Shown here: positions 33,166 to 42,321 of the stretch, piece after piece | Layout: each line of letters begins with the position of its first letter | How positions within the stretch are numbered: position 1 is the first letter of the stretch | IMG/VR virus record: IMGVR_UViG_3300046006_002218 | Location: 1 to 47,405 of that record | DNA length: 47,405 bases | Direction: 5' to 3' (one strand) | Origin: a virus | The notes under the pieces: generated by a model | Databases searched by the model: none | Told to the model about the DNA's origin: nothing | What the model saw: only the letters and a program-made list of their open reading frames with translations | Made by a program: the position numbers and the translations under genes

Positions 33166-35028
33166 TCAATCATTTAAGATTTTATTCAATTCTTTCTCTA
33201 TATCACCTAAAGAATTTCTTGCTCGAGATAAATCAATATATGAATCATCTTCAGTTAAACTACGACTTTCCAATAAAATGTTCATATTCTCCCGTGTTTT
33301 TGATTCAGGAGTTAATTCTGCCTCTCCACCAGGTGGTCCTCCAGCTTCAGGTGCTCCGCCTGGTTCAGGCGCTCCGCCTAGTTCAGGTTCACCCCCTAAT
33401 TCAGATTCAAGACCTCCTAATGCTCCACCGCCAGCAGGTGGTGCTGGGGTAGCGGCTCCAACAGCAGTTGTTCCGGATTTACTTGCGTATAATTTATCAA
33501 TAGTGTCAAATACACCTGTATGGGTAATGATAGTGGCGGTATTTGTTAACTCAGCACCAACGGCTTTTTCAATACGTTGTTGTTGTAAGTCTAATTTAAT
33601 TTCTTCATCAGAGAATCCTAATACGTGTTTCTTAGCCCATGTAACGGATACCGGAGCAATACCTTCAATGGCTGCAACAGCATCTTTATACAATAAAATT
33701 TTCTCTTTCCAAATATCAATTTTTAATAAATCAGCTTGAGAAGATGGATTTGTAAGTGCTAATGTAAAGTTTGATAATTCATCCTCAAATCCTAATAAGA
33801 ATAAATGAATAATTGCAATTTTATTTAATTCGGCAATCATTGATTTTTGTATTCTATTAATTGTTCTTGCAAAACGAATATCCATTAATGATAAGTTTTT
33901 ACCATCTCCAGTAACTTCTTCAAAACCTAAAAACGCTTTAGGTACACGAAGAGCGGTTAATAATTTCTTTTGGATATATTCAATATCCGCAATCTCAGCT
34001 AAGTTTTGAGCTCCGGGTAATGTATCAATAGGGTTTGGTGCCGCAGGGTCACGAACAGGAATAAAGTAATCTTGGTCAACCGCCATTTGGTTAAATCTCA
34101 TATCAACATTTCCGGTTTGAGAGTCAACAACTTGACTTCTTTTAAATTTGTTAGCCACACGTTGTACATATGGTTCAACATCTTTATCGTCCATATTACC
34201 AACATAAACTTTGAACACCCGTCTTTCAGGTGCTCTTGAAGTTCTATAGATTAACATCGCATCTTCGGACAATAATAATTGTTTCCAAATACGTCTTGCT
34301 TTTTCTAACATAGAAGTACCATAAGGAAGTTTTCTATCATCACCCAATAATCTAAAGTGAGCTATCTCCCATGAATTAAATTCCATGTCTTTAACTTTCC
34401 ATTTAAAACGTAATCCTCTATTTTCAAGTGGTTCATCAACATTTGCCGCTTTTGCCGCCATACCACGTTCTAAACGTTCTATCTCAATATTTGGTAATTG
34501 CATACACCCAACAATACCCTTTTCAGCATCCAATTTTAGATACACAAAGTTATCCCCATATTTACAAGTGTTTCTTGTCCACATAGGTAAGTTGGTATTT
34601 AAATCTAAAACATTATTGAATAAGTCTGTTAAGATACTTTTTATTCTTTTTGATTCAGAATAAATCTGTAACATATAACCATTTTGGTCCACTGTTGTCG
34701 ATTCCTCACCGTAGATATCTAACGCTGCTGAAATTTCAGGAGTATACTCCATAGACTCATAATCATAAAATGAGGCTAAACGAGTTGGTTCATAATATAC
34801 CGCTTGAGTATATAAATTACTCTCAATTTTAGTCCATTGATTGGCTAAGTAATAAGTTTGTTGTGCCTGTAATTTCTCTCTCTCGTATTCGGCTTTAGAT
34901 GTGGTTTTTAATAATTCCTTCTTGTCTAACTTATATACGGGATAATCTTGGTTCAATAACGAGTTTGGTCCAAATGCTTTGGATAACCTTTGCCAAACTG
35001 TTAAATCATTATTTTGATTGTTTTCCAT
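33166..35028 (-). CDS. gp20: portal protein, T4 gp20-like
   Basis: The product is 620 aa (T4 gp20: 524). Matches to the family are YESMEYTPEISAALDIYGEE (about 68-87), SWEIAHFRLLGDDRKLPYGT then KARRIWKQLLLSEDAMLIYR (about 220-260), SRAPERRVFKVYVGN and DIEYIQKKLLTALRVPKAFL (about 348-367). The extra length is a C-terminal Gly/Pro/Ala/Glu-rich tail (about 515-575) and a final acidic helix. It forms the dodecameric ring at one head vertex through which DNA is packaged and ejected, and on which the prohead is initiated. Confidence 0.95.
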   Translation of the reverse strand: MENNQNNDLTVWQRLSKAFGPNSLLNQDYPVYKLDKKELLKTTSKAEYEREKLQAQQTYYLANQWTKIESNLYTQAVYYEPTRLASFYDYESMEYTPEISAALDIYGEESTTVDQNGYMLQIYSESKRIKSILTDLFNNVLDLNTNLPMWTRNTCKYGDNFVYLKLDAEKGIVGCMQLPNIEIERLERGMAAKAANVDEPLENRGLRFKWKVKDMEFNSWEIAHFRLLGDDRKLPYGTSMLEKARRIWKQLLLSEDAMLIYRTSRAPERRVFKVYVGNMDDKDVEPYVQRVANKFKRSQVVDSQTGNVDMRFNQMAVDQDYFIPVRDPAAPNPIDTLPGAQNLAEIADIEYIQKKLLTALRVPKAFLGFEEVTGDGKNLSLMDIRFARTINRIQKSMIAELNKIAIIHLFLLGFEDELSNFTLALTNPSSQADLLKIDIWKEKILLYKDAVAAIEGIAPVSVTWAKKHVLGFSDEEIKLDLQQQRIEKAVGAELTNTATIITHTGVFDTIDKLYASKSGTTAVGAATPAPPAGGGALGGLESELGGEPELGGAPEPGGAPEAGGPPGGEAELTPESKTRENMNILLESRSLTEDDSYIDLSRARNSLGDIEKELNKILND

Positions 35029-35056
35029 ATGAAAAATTTAAATATTTTTTTATTTT

Positions 35057-35064
35057 AATAAATA
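35057..35064 (-). promoter_or_regulatory. late-promoter-like motif TATTTATT (minus sense)
   Basis: The motif lies 28 bases upstream of the portal ATG in the gap after the Pro/Thr-repeat gene. Confidence 0.5.
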
Positions 35065-35085
35065 GTTGAGATTAATCAAATATTA

Positions 35086-35589
35086 TTATGGCATCGTCGG
35101 TGTGGGGGTTGGTGTAGGGTAATTCACGGGCGGCACCGGTATTGGAAACGGGTGACACTCAACAATTAAATTGTCATCATTTTCTGCAGTAATTCTAATA
35201 TAATCTTCAGTAGCCAAGTAACAAATTTCAACAATTGGTGACGGAGTCATTGTAGGTGTTGGCGTAGGTGTTGGAGTACTTGTTGGTGGTGGTGTAGGCG
35301 TTGGTGTTGGTGTTGGTTCCGGAGTAGGTGTTGGTGGAAGAGCCCCACTAAATACATCAACAGTTCTACGTTTTACAAATTCAGGTTCAAATACTTTAAC
35401 ACTTAAAATATCTTGACCCGGAACAACCAATCTAGAACCGGCAAATATTTTTCCTGATTTTTTTCTGTTAACAAAACCACCTGATTTACCGACACCTGTA
35501 TTAAGAGGGGCATTTGCATACAAATCAGCATTTGCGTCAAACGTAATACTATTATTTAAAGAAGAGGTTTTTCTATCGGTGGTACCCAT
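35086..35589 (-). CDS. hypothetical virion protein with Pro-Thr repeats
   Basis: The product is 167 aa. Residues 1-80 include a Gly/Lys-rich basic part and a beta segment (AGSRLVVPGQDILSVKVFEP). Residues about 85-115 are a P-T dipeptide repeat, 118-147 a small folded piece and the end is a second P-T repeat. P-T repeats form stiff extended linkers and are common at phage and cell surfaces. The place between terminase and portal is taken in T4 by tail genes 18 and 19, which this protein does not resemble. Confidence 0.55.
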   Translation of the reverse strand: MGTTDRKTSSLNNSITFDANADLYANAPLNTGVGKSGGFVNRKKSGKIFAGSRLVVPGQDILSVKVFEPEFVKRRTVDVFSGALPPTPTPEPTPTPTPTPPPTSTPTPTPTPTMTPSPIVEICYLATEDYIRITAENDDNLIVECHPFPIPVPPVNYPTPTPTPTMP

Positions 35590-35601
35590 TTATGTTTATT
35601 T

Positions 35602-35609
35602 GATAAATA
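35602..35609 (-). promoter_or_regulatory. late-promoter-like motif TATTTATC (minus sense)
   Basis: The motif lies 12 bases upstream of the ATG at 35589, immediately after the terminase stop. Confidence 0.55.
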
Positions 35610-37379
35610 TTATCTATTCCCAAATAACCAGCCGTATTTTAGATAATCGTCTTTACTTATGTTACCATTACTGAAATGACCAACCCTTTCATTAGTGTTA
35701 GGGATTACAGGGTTAAATGAGATAGCTTCTCTAACATTATCGTTATTACTAATTGACCAAGAGTCAATCATTGCTTTAGTGTGTTCAGTAACTTTTGTTA
35801 ATTTACTAAATGAAGATTCAGCAACATATGTCGCCATCGCAATTGACATAATTAAATCGTCGTGATGACCCTTTTGATGGTCAGGTCGACCATTCATATA
35901 GATAAACGTATTCATTTCGTTATATAGTCTTGAACTATATATCCTAAATCCGTGTCTCATAACTTCTTCATATGATGCAATAATTTGCACCCTCTTATTG
36001 TTAAAGTTAATACCAGGAATTTTTTCAGCAGCTTTTGGGTCGTACTTCCATTTGTTTGCGGAATCAACACCATCAATATATAAGTCTTTAAAGTTCATTT
36101 CCTGCAACTTTCTTGCCGTTGATACCCCCATCCCACCGGTAATATCAATAACGACAAAACAAGAATATACTGTCGCCCATTTGTGACAAATTTCCGCCAT
36201 AGTATCTGGTGGTAATTTTCCAACATATTCTGCAACTTGTTCCATAGTGTCAAAATCAACAATTTGAAAAGAACTAAAATCCTCCGAATCTCCACGAGAA
36301 ACGTCAACACCCATAATGTATTTATGTCCAATAATTGGGTCTTTCCAAATCCAAAGAGCATTACCCATTCTTTTACTGATAGGTTCTAAAATCATATTTT
36401 CACGTATTTTATTCATCATAACTGAATCAAATACGTTATCCCCCGAACCTAAAAAGTTACATTCTAACTCCTGAGATACTTTACGTTTGTCATATTTTAA
36501 TTTTTTAACCATCGCCTCAAACCAAGAAGAACAAGGTTTAAAACCAGCGTCCATTATAATTCTTAATTCTTTATAATTTCTATTCTCATATGGTATTTTA
36601 GCCCAATCAATAATATCGTCAGGTTTGTAATCTTCTTTGTTTAATAGATAATGAATAACATCATCTGTCTTAACTAAAAATAAATCTTTAGTATAACGTG
36701 GGTCACGAAACCAAAACATTTCCGTAATTTTGAAATCATTCATATTACGTAACGCTTGGTCATATATCTCATAATAAATCGCATCATAACCATTAGGTGT
36801 GGATACAACAATTACTTTACCACCCGTAGACAGGGAAGCCATACAAGCAGCCCAAAAGTCACTATCAGCCTCAATAAAGGCTGCCTCATCAAATATAAGT
36901 ATGGTGGGGGTAAATCCACGCAAGGCATCCTTAGATGTTGCAACGGCTTTAACCTCACATCCATTTGTTAATTTATAATGTTTTTGAGAATTTTTTGTTT
37001 TGTCAAAATCTACACCTGTCCAAGAAGGCCATTGACCCACAAATGCTTTTATTTTATTAGCCATCTCCAATGAGGTGTCTAACTTATTAGCAATAATTAA
37101 GATTTTTTCAGGGGTTTCTTTTCTAGCAAATACAAGTTTTCGTGACATCCAAGCCGCAGTAACTGTTGATACCCCGGCTTGTCTGTACTTTAATGCTATA
37201 TTCTCATTGTAGTTTTCGTAATCTTCTAATAATGATAATTGGTCAGGAAAAAGTTCCAAAGGAACATATTTTTTAACTGTGTTATCATATGTTTCTAAAT
37301 ACGTTCTAAGTGCGTATTCAACATCTCGACTACATTTTACGTATTCTACTAATACTTGTTCTCTTGTTAAGTTTGACAT
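35610..37379 (-). CDS. gp17: terminase large subunit, T4 gp17-like
   Basis: The start is the ATG at 37379 (589 aa; T4 gp17 is 610). The ATPase domain has a variant Walker A, RQAGVST (66-72), and Walker B TILIFDEA (159-166). The nuclease domain has MGVDVSRGDSEDF (about 354), VVIDITGGMG (about 404) and GHHDDLIMSIA (about 508), supplying the three acidic metal ligands of the RNase H-like fold. It packs DNA into the prohead through the portal and cuts the concatemer. The upstream gene ends 21 bases before this ATG, on the same transcript. Confidence 0.95.
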   Translation of the reverse strand: MSNLTREQVLVEYVKCSRDVEYALRTYLETYDNTVKKYVPLELFPDQLSLLEDYENYNENIALKYRQAGVSTVTAAWMSRKLVFARKETPEKILIIANKLDTSLEMANKIKAFVGQWPSWTGVDFDKTKNSQKHYKLTNGCEVKAVATSKDALRGFTPTILIFDEAAFIEADSDFWAACMASLSTGGKVIVVSTPNGYDAIYYEIYDQALRNMNDFKITEMFWFRDPRYTKDLFLVKTDDVIHYLLNKEDYKPDDIIDWAKIPYENRNYKELRIIMDAGFKPCSSWFEAMVKKLKYDKRKVSQELECNFLGSGDNVFDSVMMNKIRENMILEPISKRMGNALWIWKDPIIGHKYIMGVDVSRGDSEDFSSFQIVDFDTMEQVAEYVGKLPPDTMAEICHKWATVYSCFVVIDITGGMGVSTARKLQEMNFKDLYIDGVDSANKWKYDPKAAEKIPGINFNNKRVQIIASYEEVMRHGFRIYSSRLYNEMNTFIYMNGRPDHQKGHHDDLIMSIAMATYVAESSFSKLTKVTEHTKAMIDSWSISNNDNVREAISFNPVIPNTNERVGHFSNGNISKDDYLKYGWLFGNR

Positions 37380-37400
37380 ACATATAGTTGTCGGCAATTT

Positions 37401-38792
37401 TTAGAATCCTAAAGCAGATAAATCAATATCGTCTAAGTCATCAAAGTCGTCAAAATCATCGTCATCATCATTATTTCCATAATTATCACCATCATCATCG
37501 TCATCAGACATTTTTGATTCATATTCATGTTTTTTAAGAATTTCAACAATTTCACTAACCATTCTATTTATTACCTCTTTTGCTTCTGGTTTATCTGCCA
37601 TAATTGCTCTTGCCAATACTATAAAATCCTTTGCTTCTAATTGAGACAATTTCATAAATAAATATTGTTGAAGGTGTCTTTGGTCTTCTTCGTATAATTT
37701 GTCAGGCCAAGATTCTCTAAATTTTTCCCAAAAAATTGGACCTAATCTTGAATCCCATATTTCTGCCGGTAGTGTATCTTCAGCTCCAACAACCATACTT
37801 CTTTGAACAGGGTCGTTTGGTAAGCCTTGGTCACCATATAATGAATAAATACCTTTTACTATTTCGTGAACTAATAATGGAAATGTAAAAGCTTTTGCTT
37901 TAATTGTTGGTGGGTCAGTTTCAGGGTCTGCTTCAGATTGTCCCATTTGACCACTTCCACCACCAGCCATTCCTTCCATATCAGGATATAACCAATATAA
38001 ATGTTCCATTAGTGATTGTGTAACACCATATAGATTTAATAACTCGGGGCTTAATCTGTTTATTTCATCACTAACTAATGTATACATATGACCACCTTTA
38101 AATGCCGCTCCTTGAACTAATGAATTAATCATTCTTCTTTTTGCTTTTTCTAAATTAAATTTTTCCATAGAATCCATAAAGTCTTCTATTTCTTCTTGGT
38201 GTTCTTCACTTTCTTTAAATGCTTCTTCTACGTCTTCTTCATCTGGTTCCTCAGCTTTAGTTTGCATTCCTTCTGATGCTCCCATAGAACCACTAACTAG
38301 TTCAACATCAAATTGTAATTGTCCTTCAGGAATACCTAATTCTTTTTTAACTAAATTAACCGCTAAATTTTCAAGATATTCTTTATGCTGACCTTCAACT
38401 TGTTTAATTTGTTGTAAACTACGCATAACAGACCCCATTAGACCCATCATTGGATTATTTCCTTGAATTGGTGTTGTATCACCTAAAAATCTTCTTACTT
38501 TGTCTACAGAGTCTTTAAATCGTTGAGATGAAATTAATTCAACAAAATCACTATCCGCATCTTGAGGTAACGCAGGGTGTTCAGCATATGGAGTTTTTCT
38601 TTGAGTAATTTGTTTTTCAATACCCGGTTCCATTCTTTCAGGTCCCTCATAACTAACAGGAGCCTCATTTAAACGACGATTAATTTTAGTTAATCTAGTT
38701 TGTTGACTATTAGTTAACCCTTCATTAACTAATTTTCTATCTAAATCACTTTTGATTTTTAATATTTTCTCCATTTCTAAATTTACACTCAT
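37401..38792 (-). CDS. hypothetical virion protein upstream of terminase, leader-like N-terminus
   Basis: The product is 463 aa, mostly helical. The N-terminal 43 residues are basic and helical and end in INRRLNE before APVSYEG, a plausible prohead-protease site (L-N-E/A). An acidic coil lies at about 185-215, a mixed core follows (AFTFPLLVHEIVKGIYSLYG), and the C-terminus is a nearly pure Asp tract with aromatic breaks. The position resembles that of the small terminase gp16 in T4, but size and composition do not fit gp16. It is preceded by its neighbour with a 2-base gap. Confidence 0.55.
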   Translation of the reverse strand: MSVNLEMEKILKIKSDLDRKLVNEGLTNSQQTRLTKINRRLNEAPVSYEGPERMEPGIEKQITQRKTPYAEHPALPQDADSDFVELISSQRFKDSVDKVRRFLGDTTPIQGNNPMMGLMGSVMRSLQQIKQVEGQHKEYLENLAVNLVKKELGIPEGQLQFDVELVSGSMGASEGMQTKAEEPDEEDVEEAFKESEEHQEEIEDFMDSMEKFNLEKAKRRMINSLVQGAAFKGGHMYTLVSDEINRLSPELLNLYGVTQSLMEHLYWLYPDMEGMAGGGSGQMGQSEADPETDPPTIKAKAFTFPLLVHEIVKGIYSLYGDQGLPNDPVQRSMVVGAEDTLPAEIWDSRLGPIFWEKFRESWPDKLYEEDQRHLQQYLFMKLSQLEAKDFIVLARAIMADKPEAKEVINRMVSEIVEILKKHEYESKMSDDDDDGDNYGNNDDDDDFDDFDDLDDIDLSALGF

Positions 38793-38794
38793 AA

Positions 38795-39787
38795 TTATTT
38801 TGTTTTTAACCCTAACTGACTAAATTTTAAAAAACTTGGTAATTCTTTTTTTATTGCTTTAGGAGCTCCTTGTTTACTAGGGTCCGGGGCAAAAGGATGT
38901 TTTGGTTTAACACCTGGACTAACTTTTGGTTTTGCCGGTGCTGTTTTAGTATCCTCATCCATTTCACTTTTTTTCGCTTTAGGGGCTCCTTTTTTATTAG
39001 GGTCCGGTTGAAATGGGTGTTTTGGTTTAGTACCCGGACTAACTTTTGGTTTTGCCGGTGCCGTTTTAGTATCCCCTTCAATTAATTTTAAAAAATCTTG
39101 TTTAGACATTTTAGGTGTTATATGTTTTTCAACTAATCTCATGATGTGTTTTTCTATTTCGTTTTCACCAATAGTAACGCTTGGAGATATTTTTGTCAAA
39201 TTCTTTTTAAACCCTCCTGTCACCGCTGATTCTAATTTCTTATCATAATTTTTAAAACTAAAATCTTCTTTTGTTTCTTTTTTCTTTTCAGGTAATTTGT
39301 TAAATTTAGTGTCTTGAGCAAATTCATCAGCCATTCTACACCATTTATCTCTAATTTTTTTAGGTTGAGACTTATCATTACATCTTGCAAAAAAATATTT
39401 TTGTTGACTTTTAGATTCAAATTTTTCTTGGAGTTGATTATCTGAATCATCATCCATTCCGTCAGGTCCTTGTACTTGTACAGGGTCTTGACTTACTTCA
39501 CCTTTATCTTCATCATCTTTATCTACCTCAGTATCTTCAGTGAATTCAACTTTACCATCAGGTAACATTTTAGCCATAGTTTTACCTTGAGTTGAAACAC
39601 CTTTTTTAATTTCATCTGGTGTTGCAATAACTTTAGTTGACGTAACGGTTTGAACTTCTTTAGTTTCTTTTTTGCTTTCTAATAAACGAGTAAATAACGC
39701 ATTAACTTGTTTTTCTGACAAATATTGAAGTGTTGAGGCTCTAAAACCCTCTTTAATAAGTTTCAATTTTTTTTGATTAGTGTTCAT
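38795..39787 (-). CDS. hypothetical virion protein with leader and 40-residue tandem duplication
   Basis: The start is the ATG at 39787 (330 aa). Residues 1-13, MNTNQKKLKLIKE, followed by G14 look like a cleaved leader. The centre is acidic and low-complexity, with KYFFARCNDKSQPKKIRDKW (about 130-150) as the only distinctive folded part. Near the C-terminus a Lys/Pro-rich unit (TAPAKPKVSPG, KPKHPF, PDP, GAPKA) occurs twice with a 40-residue period. It overlaps the upstream gene by 11 bases. Function unknown. Confidence 0.55.
   Translation of the reverse strand: MNTNQKKLKLIKEGFRASTLQYLSEKQVNALFTRLLESKKETKEVQTVTSTKVIATPDEIKKGVSTQGKTMAKMLPDGKVEFTEDTEVDKDDEDKGEVSQDPVQVQGPDGMDDDSDNQLQEKFESKSQQKYFFARCNDKSQPKKIRDKWCRMADEFAQDTKFNKLPEKKKETKEDFSFKNYDKKLESAVTGGFKKNLTKISPSVTIGENEIEKHIMRLVEKHITPKMSKQDFLKLIEGDTKTAPAKPKVSPGTKPKHPFQPDPNKKGAPKAKKSEMDEDTKTAPAKPKVSPGVKPKHPFAPDPSKQGAPKAIKKELPSFLKFSQLGLKTK
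38856..39080 (-). repeat. imperfect tandem repeat, 120-bp period
   Basis: Two copies (starting at 38856 and 38976 on the plus strand) share most positions across about 105 bases and encode the duplicated Pro/Lys unit of the 38795 protein. Differences are scattered substitutions with frame kept. Confidence 0.85.
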
Positions 39788-40187
39788 ATACAACTTTTTT
39801 TTCAAATTCTAAAACGATATCTCGTTCATATAATTTATTTTTTACCGATTCTTCTGTCTCACCAAACGAGAAAACTAATCTGGTTTGTCTATCAAAATCA
39901 ACGTCATCACTTTCATTTTCATATCCCAAAGCAATAATACCATCCATAGAATCAATCATTGAAAAATAATCAGAGTTTTGAATTACTGACATGGTTATCA
40001 TATCATTCTTCAAAACTCCTACTTTTTTTATGTGCTCTAAATCAGGTGGGAGAGGATATCTGTTAGATGGTTTAGCATCCCAGTTTTCACCCCAAATATT
40101 TTCCGAACTATCTGAGAAAATAAATTCATATATGTTATCTCCTTTATAATTTGGACCTAATTCATTAACATATATTAAATAACTCAT
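39777..40187 (-). CDS. hypothetical protein, 136 aa
   Basis: A compact acidic protein: SYLIYVNELGPNYKGDNIYE, IWGENWDAKPSNRYPLPPDL and QTRLVFSFGETEESVKNKL. The composition suggests one folded domain of mixed alpha/beta type. No family is recognised. Its start overlaps the end of the upstream gene by 4 bases and its end overlaps the downstream gene, so it is translated as part of the 41704-to-35610 operon. Confidence 0.55.
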   Translation of the reverse strand: MSYLIYVNELGPNYKGDNIYEFIFSDSSENIWGENWDAKPSNRYPLPPDLEHIKKVGVLKNDMITMSVIQNSDYFSMIDSMDGIIALGYENESDDVDFDRQTRLVFSFGETEESVKNKLYERDIVLEFEKKVVYEH

Positions 40188-41704
40188 AGTATCTCACCTT
40201 TAGTGTTTACTCTAAGTTGTTTATTATTCATTTCAAATACCAAGTTATGTTTATTAGTTTTACCAACTAATTTTGCTCCCGGATATTTTGTTATTAATTT
40301 AGTAGAAGCAACTTCTTGAGAAATACTTTCAGAAATTTGTTTGATTTTAGAAATTTTATTTTTTCTCTCTTCTTTAATTAAATTAGTTTTTTGTATTTTA
40401 TTTTCTAATAGTTGTTTTTCTTTTTGGTCAATTTTAAAATAACCTCTTAACACTTCATCAACTTTTGATTCAGTAAACATACCTTCAAACATATCTTCTA
40501 AATGATTTGCGTGGTCGTCTTTCATTGAGTTTGGTCTTAATCTTCTATGTCTTGGATGAGATGTTAAGTCATCTTCTTCCATTTCTTCCGATTTTTTAGT
40601 CCTTACTTTAAATGGTTTATTATTATGGTTCTTATATGTGTTAAACATTTTTTCACCTTGTTCTCCTTGACCAAACCATTTGTGTTTGTCGTGACCATGT
40701 TTTGCCATTAAAGAAGGTAAATCCTCAAACTCTTCTTCATCAAAATCAAAATCAAATTTATCAGAGTTATGTTTTCTATCGTCTTGGTCATACCATTCAT
40801 CATCATTAAATGAACCATAAATTTGTTCACCCATTTCACCTTCAACATCCATATCTGATTGAATATCTTCAACTTCACTATCGTCAGTTAAGTCTTCACC
40901 TCCCATGTCGTCACCACCTAAATCTTCGTCAGCTTCAACACCTTCAAATTTATTCATAATTTCCTCTTTATCTTCTTCATCTAAAGATTCTAAATCTAAC
41001 GCTGATAAGATTGAGTTTATAACGTATTTAACGTCTTTAGATGTCATTGGTTCATCTTCTTGAGCATCTTCAAATGCTCTTAATTTTTGTGCCAATTTAC
41101 CTGTTAGTTTTTGAATTACTTTTAAAGTAACAATTTCATCATCTTCAGGTTCCATTTCGTCATCACCTAAATCAATATCTTCTTCATCATCAATATCAAA
41201 TTCATCTTCAGGTGCAGGAGCCGGAGCGGGTGCAGGGGCAGGAGCCGGTGCAGGAGCCGGAGCGGGTGCAGGAGCCGGAGCCGGTGCAGCTTGTTCTTCA
41301 GTTTCACCACCTTTCATTTTTAAGATATATTTTGTTGCGTCGTTTTCATAAAATAAATTAACATTGGCTTCTTGACCTTCGTTAACATTAACTTCTTTTG
41401 CAATTAAATTAAGTCTTTTAAAAGCTTGTGAATAAGAAGAATAATACTTTCTATTTTTCATTGGCTCTAAATAATCCACTTCACTTGTAGATTCTAATAA
41501 ACTTCTTTTAATAACATAACCATTTTTTTCTTTGATAATTTGATAATTTCTACCATCGGCTAAAGTTTTGTTATAGTCAACTGATGTACTCTCATTTATC
41601 GGTGTAGGTATGTTTTCATTATATTTCGCGATTTCCATGATACGTTGAATTTTGTCCATACCTTGTAATTTTTCGCTACCAATCGGTCTTAAATTATTTC
41701 CCAT
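40184..41704 (-). CDS. acidic virion protein with Ala-Pro repeat
   Basis: The product is 506 aa. The N-terminus has helices ending in IME/IA (about 25) and INE/STS (about 38), two possible prohead-protease sites. A small domain (about 40-130) is followed by an A-P dipeptide repeat (about 138-165), a long Asp/Glu-rich region (about 165-310) and a helical C-terminus (about 420-505) rich in Lys and Ile. The layout resembles the gp22-like scaffold gene at 28982, and a core or head-interior role is possible. It has its own late-type motif. Confidence 0.55.
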   Translation of the reverse strand: MGNNLRPIGSEKLQGMDKIQRIMEIAKYNENIPTPINESTSVDYNKTLADGRNYQIIKEKNGYVIKRSLLESTSEVDYLEPMKNRKYYSSYSQAFKRLNLIAKEVNVNEGQEANVNLFYENDATKYILKMKGGETEEQAAPAPAPAPAPAPAPAPAPAPAPAPAPEDEFDIDDEEDIDLGDDEMEPEDDEIVTLKVIQKLTGKLAQKLRAFEDAQEDEPMTSKDVKYVINSILSALDLESLDEEDKEEIMNKFEGVEADEDLGGDDMGGEDLTDDSEVEDIQSDMDVEGEMGEQIYGSFNDDEWYDQDDRKHNSDKFDFDFDEEEFEDLPSLMAKHGHDKHKWFGQGEQGEKMFNTYKNHNNKPFKVRTKKSEEMEEDDLTSHPRHRRLRPNSMKDDHANHLEDMFEGMFTESKVDEVLRGYFKIDQKEKQLLENKIQKTNLIKEERKNKISKIKQISESISQEVASTKLITKYPGAKLVGKTNKHNLVFEMNNKQLRVNTKGEIL

Positions 41705-41733
41705 TTGTTAATTTTTTATAAAATTATTTTATA

Positions 41734-41741
41734 TATAAATA
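41734..41741 (-). promoter_or_regulatory. late-promoter-like motif TATTTATA (minus sense)
   Basis: The motif is 29 bases upstream of the ATG at 41704. A further TATTTATA on the same strand at 41835-41842 may be a second copy, though that stretch is near-palindromic. Confidence 0.5.
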
Positions 41742-41843
41742 TATTCGGAATTAAAAATGTTGTAATTCCGACAGGTTTATTATTGATAATACCCTTTTTT
41801 TATTTAAAAAAGATTTTTATCAACGAATTTTATTTATAAATAG

Positions 41844-41873
41844 TTGTGAATTAAAAAAAAAATATTATCTTTG
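41844..41873 (+). promoter_or_regulatory. Bacteroidota-type promoter, TTG-N19-TATCTTTG
   Basis: TTG at 41844-41846 and TATCTTTG at 41866-41873 are 19 bases apart. The ATG of the secreted protein follows at 41899, giving a leader of about 20 bases. Confidence 0.75.
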
Positions 41874-41898
41874 TATAAATATTAAAACATCTACAGAT

Positions 41899-42282
41899 AT
41901 GAAAAAGTTAATTACCGTCATTCTTTTTATTTTTATTTCAAATTTAACTTTCTCTCAAATAAAAAGAGCGGGGAGTTTTTATGAATTATCCGATTTATGG
42001 AAAAAAGATTCAGTGTCAGTTAAACAATTGATTACCAAATTTGATTTAAATATTACTAAATTAGATACAGTACAATTCTTTAAACAATTTGACTTAAATA
42101 AAGATTTACACACCAACTACTCATACGAATGTTATATATCTAAATTAGATAAGAAGACTAACACTATTTCCATGAAAGAATATTTTCGTCAAGGTCTAAA
42201 ACCAAAATTAAACAAATATGTTATGGTTTTTTGTTTTGATAACGATAATGGTGAAAAAATAATTAACATTAAAATATTTTAA
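41899..42282 (+). CDS. small secreted or periplasmic protein with Sec signal peptide
   Basis: The product is 127 aa. The signal peptide, KKLITVILFIFISNLTFSQ, ends in TFSQ, the Flavobacteriia style. The mature part of about 107 residues is basic with no recognised family (FDLNKDLHTNYSYECYISKL). It has a strong host-type promoter and is closed by a bidirectional terminator, so it forms a single-gene, probably early unit inserted between two late operons. It matches the gene at 25562 in design, though not clearly in sequence. Confidence 0.65.
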   Translation: MKKLITVILFIFISNLTFSQIKRAGSFYELSDLWKKDSVSVKQLITKFDLNITKLDTVQFFKQFDLNKDLHTNYSYECYISKLDKKTNTISMKEYFRQGLKPKLNKYVMVFCFDNDNGEKIINIKIF

Positions 42283-42284
42283 TA

Positions 42285-42316
42285 AAAAAAAGGGTCTCAT
42301 TAAAGACCCTTTTTTT
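42285..42316. terminator. bidirectional terminator between convergent genes
   Basis: A 13-bp stem, AAAAAAGGGTCT with its complement, encloses a loop of 6 bases; the A- and T-runs give a U-tract on both strands. It serves the genes ending at 42282 (+) and 42322 (-). Confidence 0.85.
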
Positions 42317-42321
42317 ATATA

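Noticed and set aside
33278-33739. Pro/Gly/Ser-rich plus-strand frame opposite the portal C-terminus
   Set aside because: It is explained by the Gly/Pro repeat of the portal tail read on the other strand; the portal frame has clear homology.
38856-39080. Tandem repeat as a regulatory iteron or origin
   Set aside because: It lies wholly inside a reading frame with a period divisible by three and keeps the protein repeat, so a coding duplication explains it.
38851-39085. Frames on both strands over the 120-bp tandem repeat
   Set aside because: They are open only because of repeated low-complexity codons in the 38795 gene.
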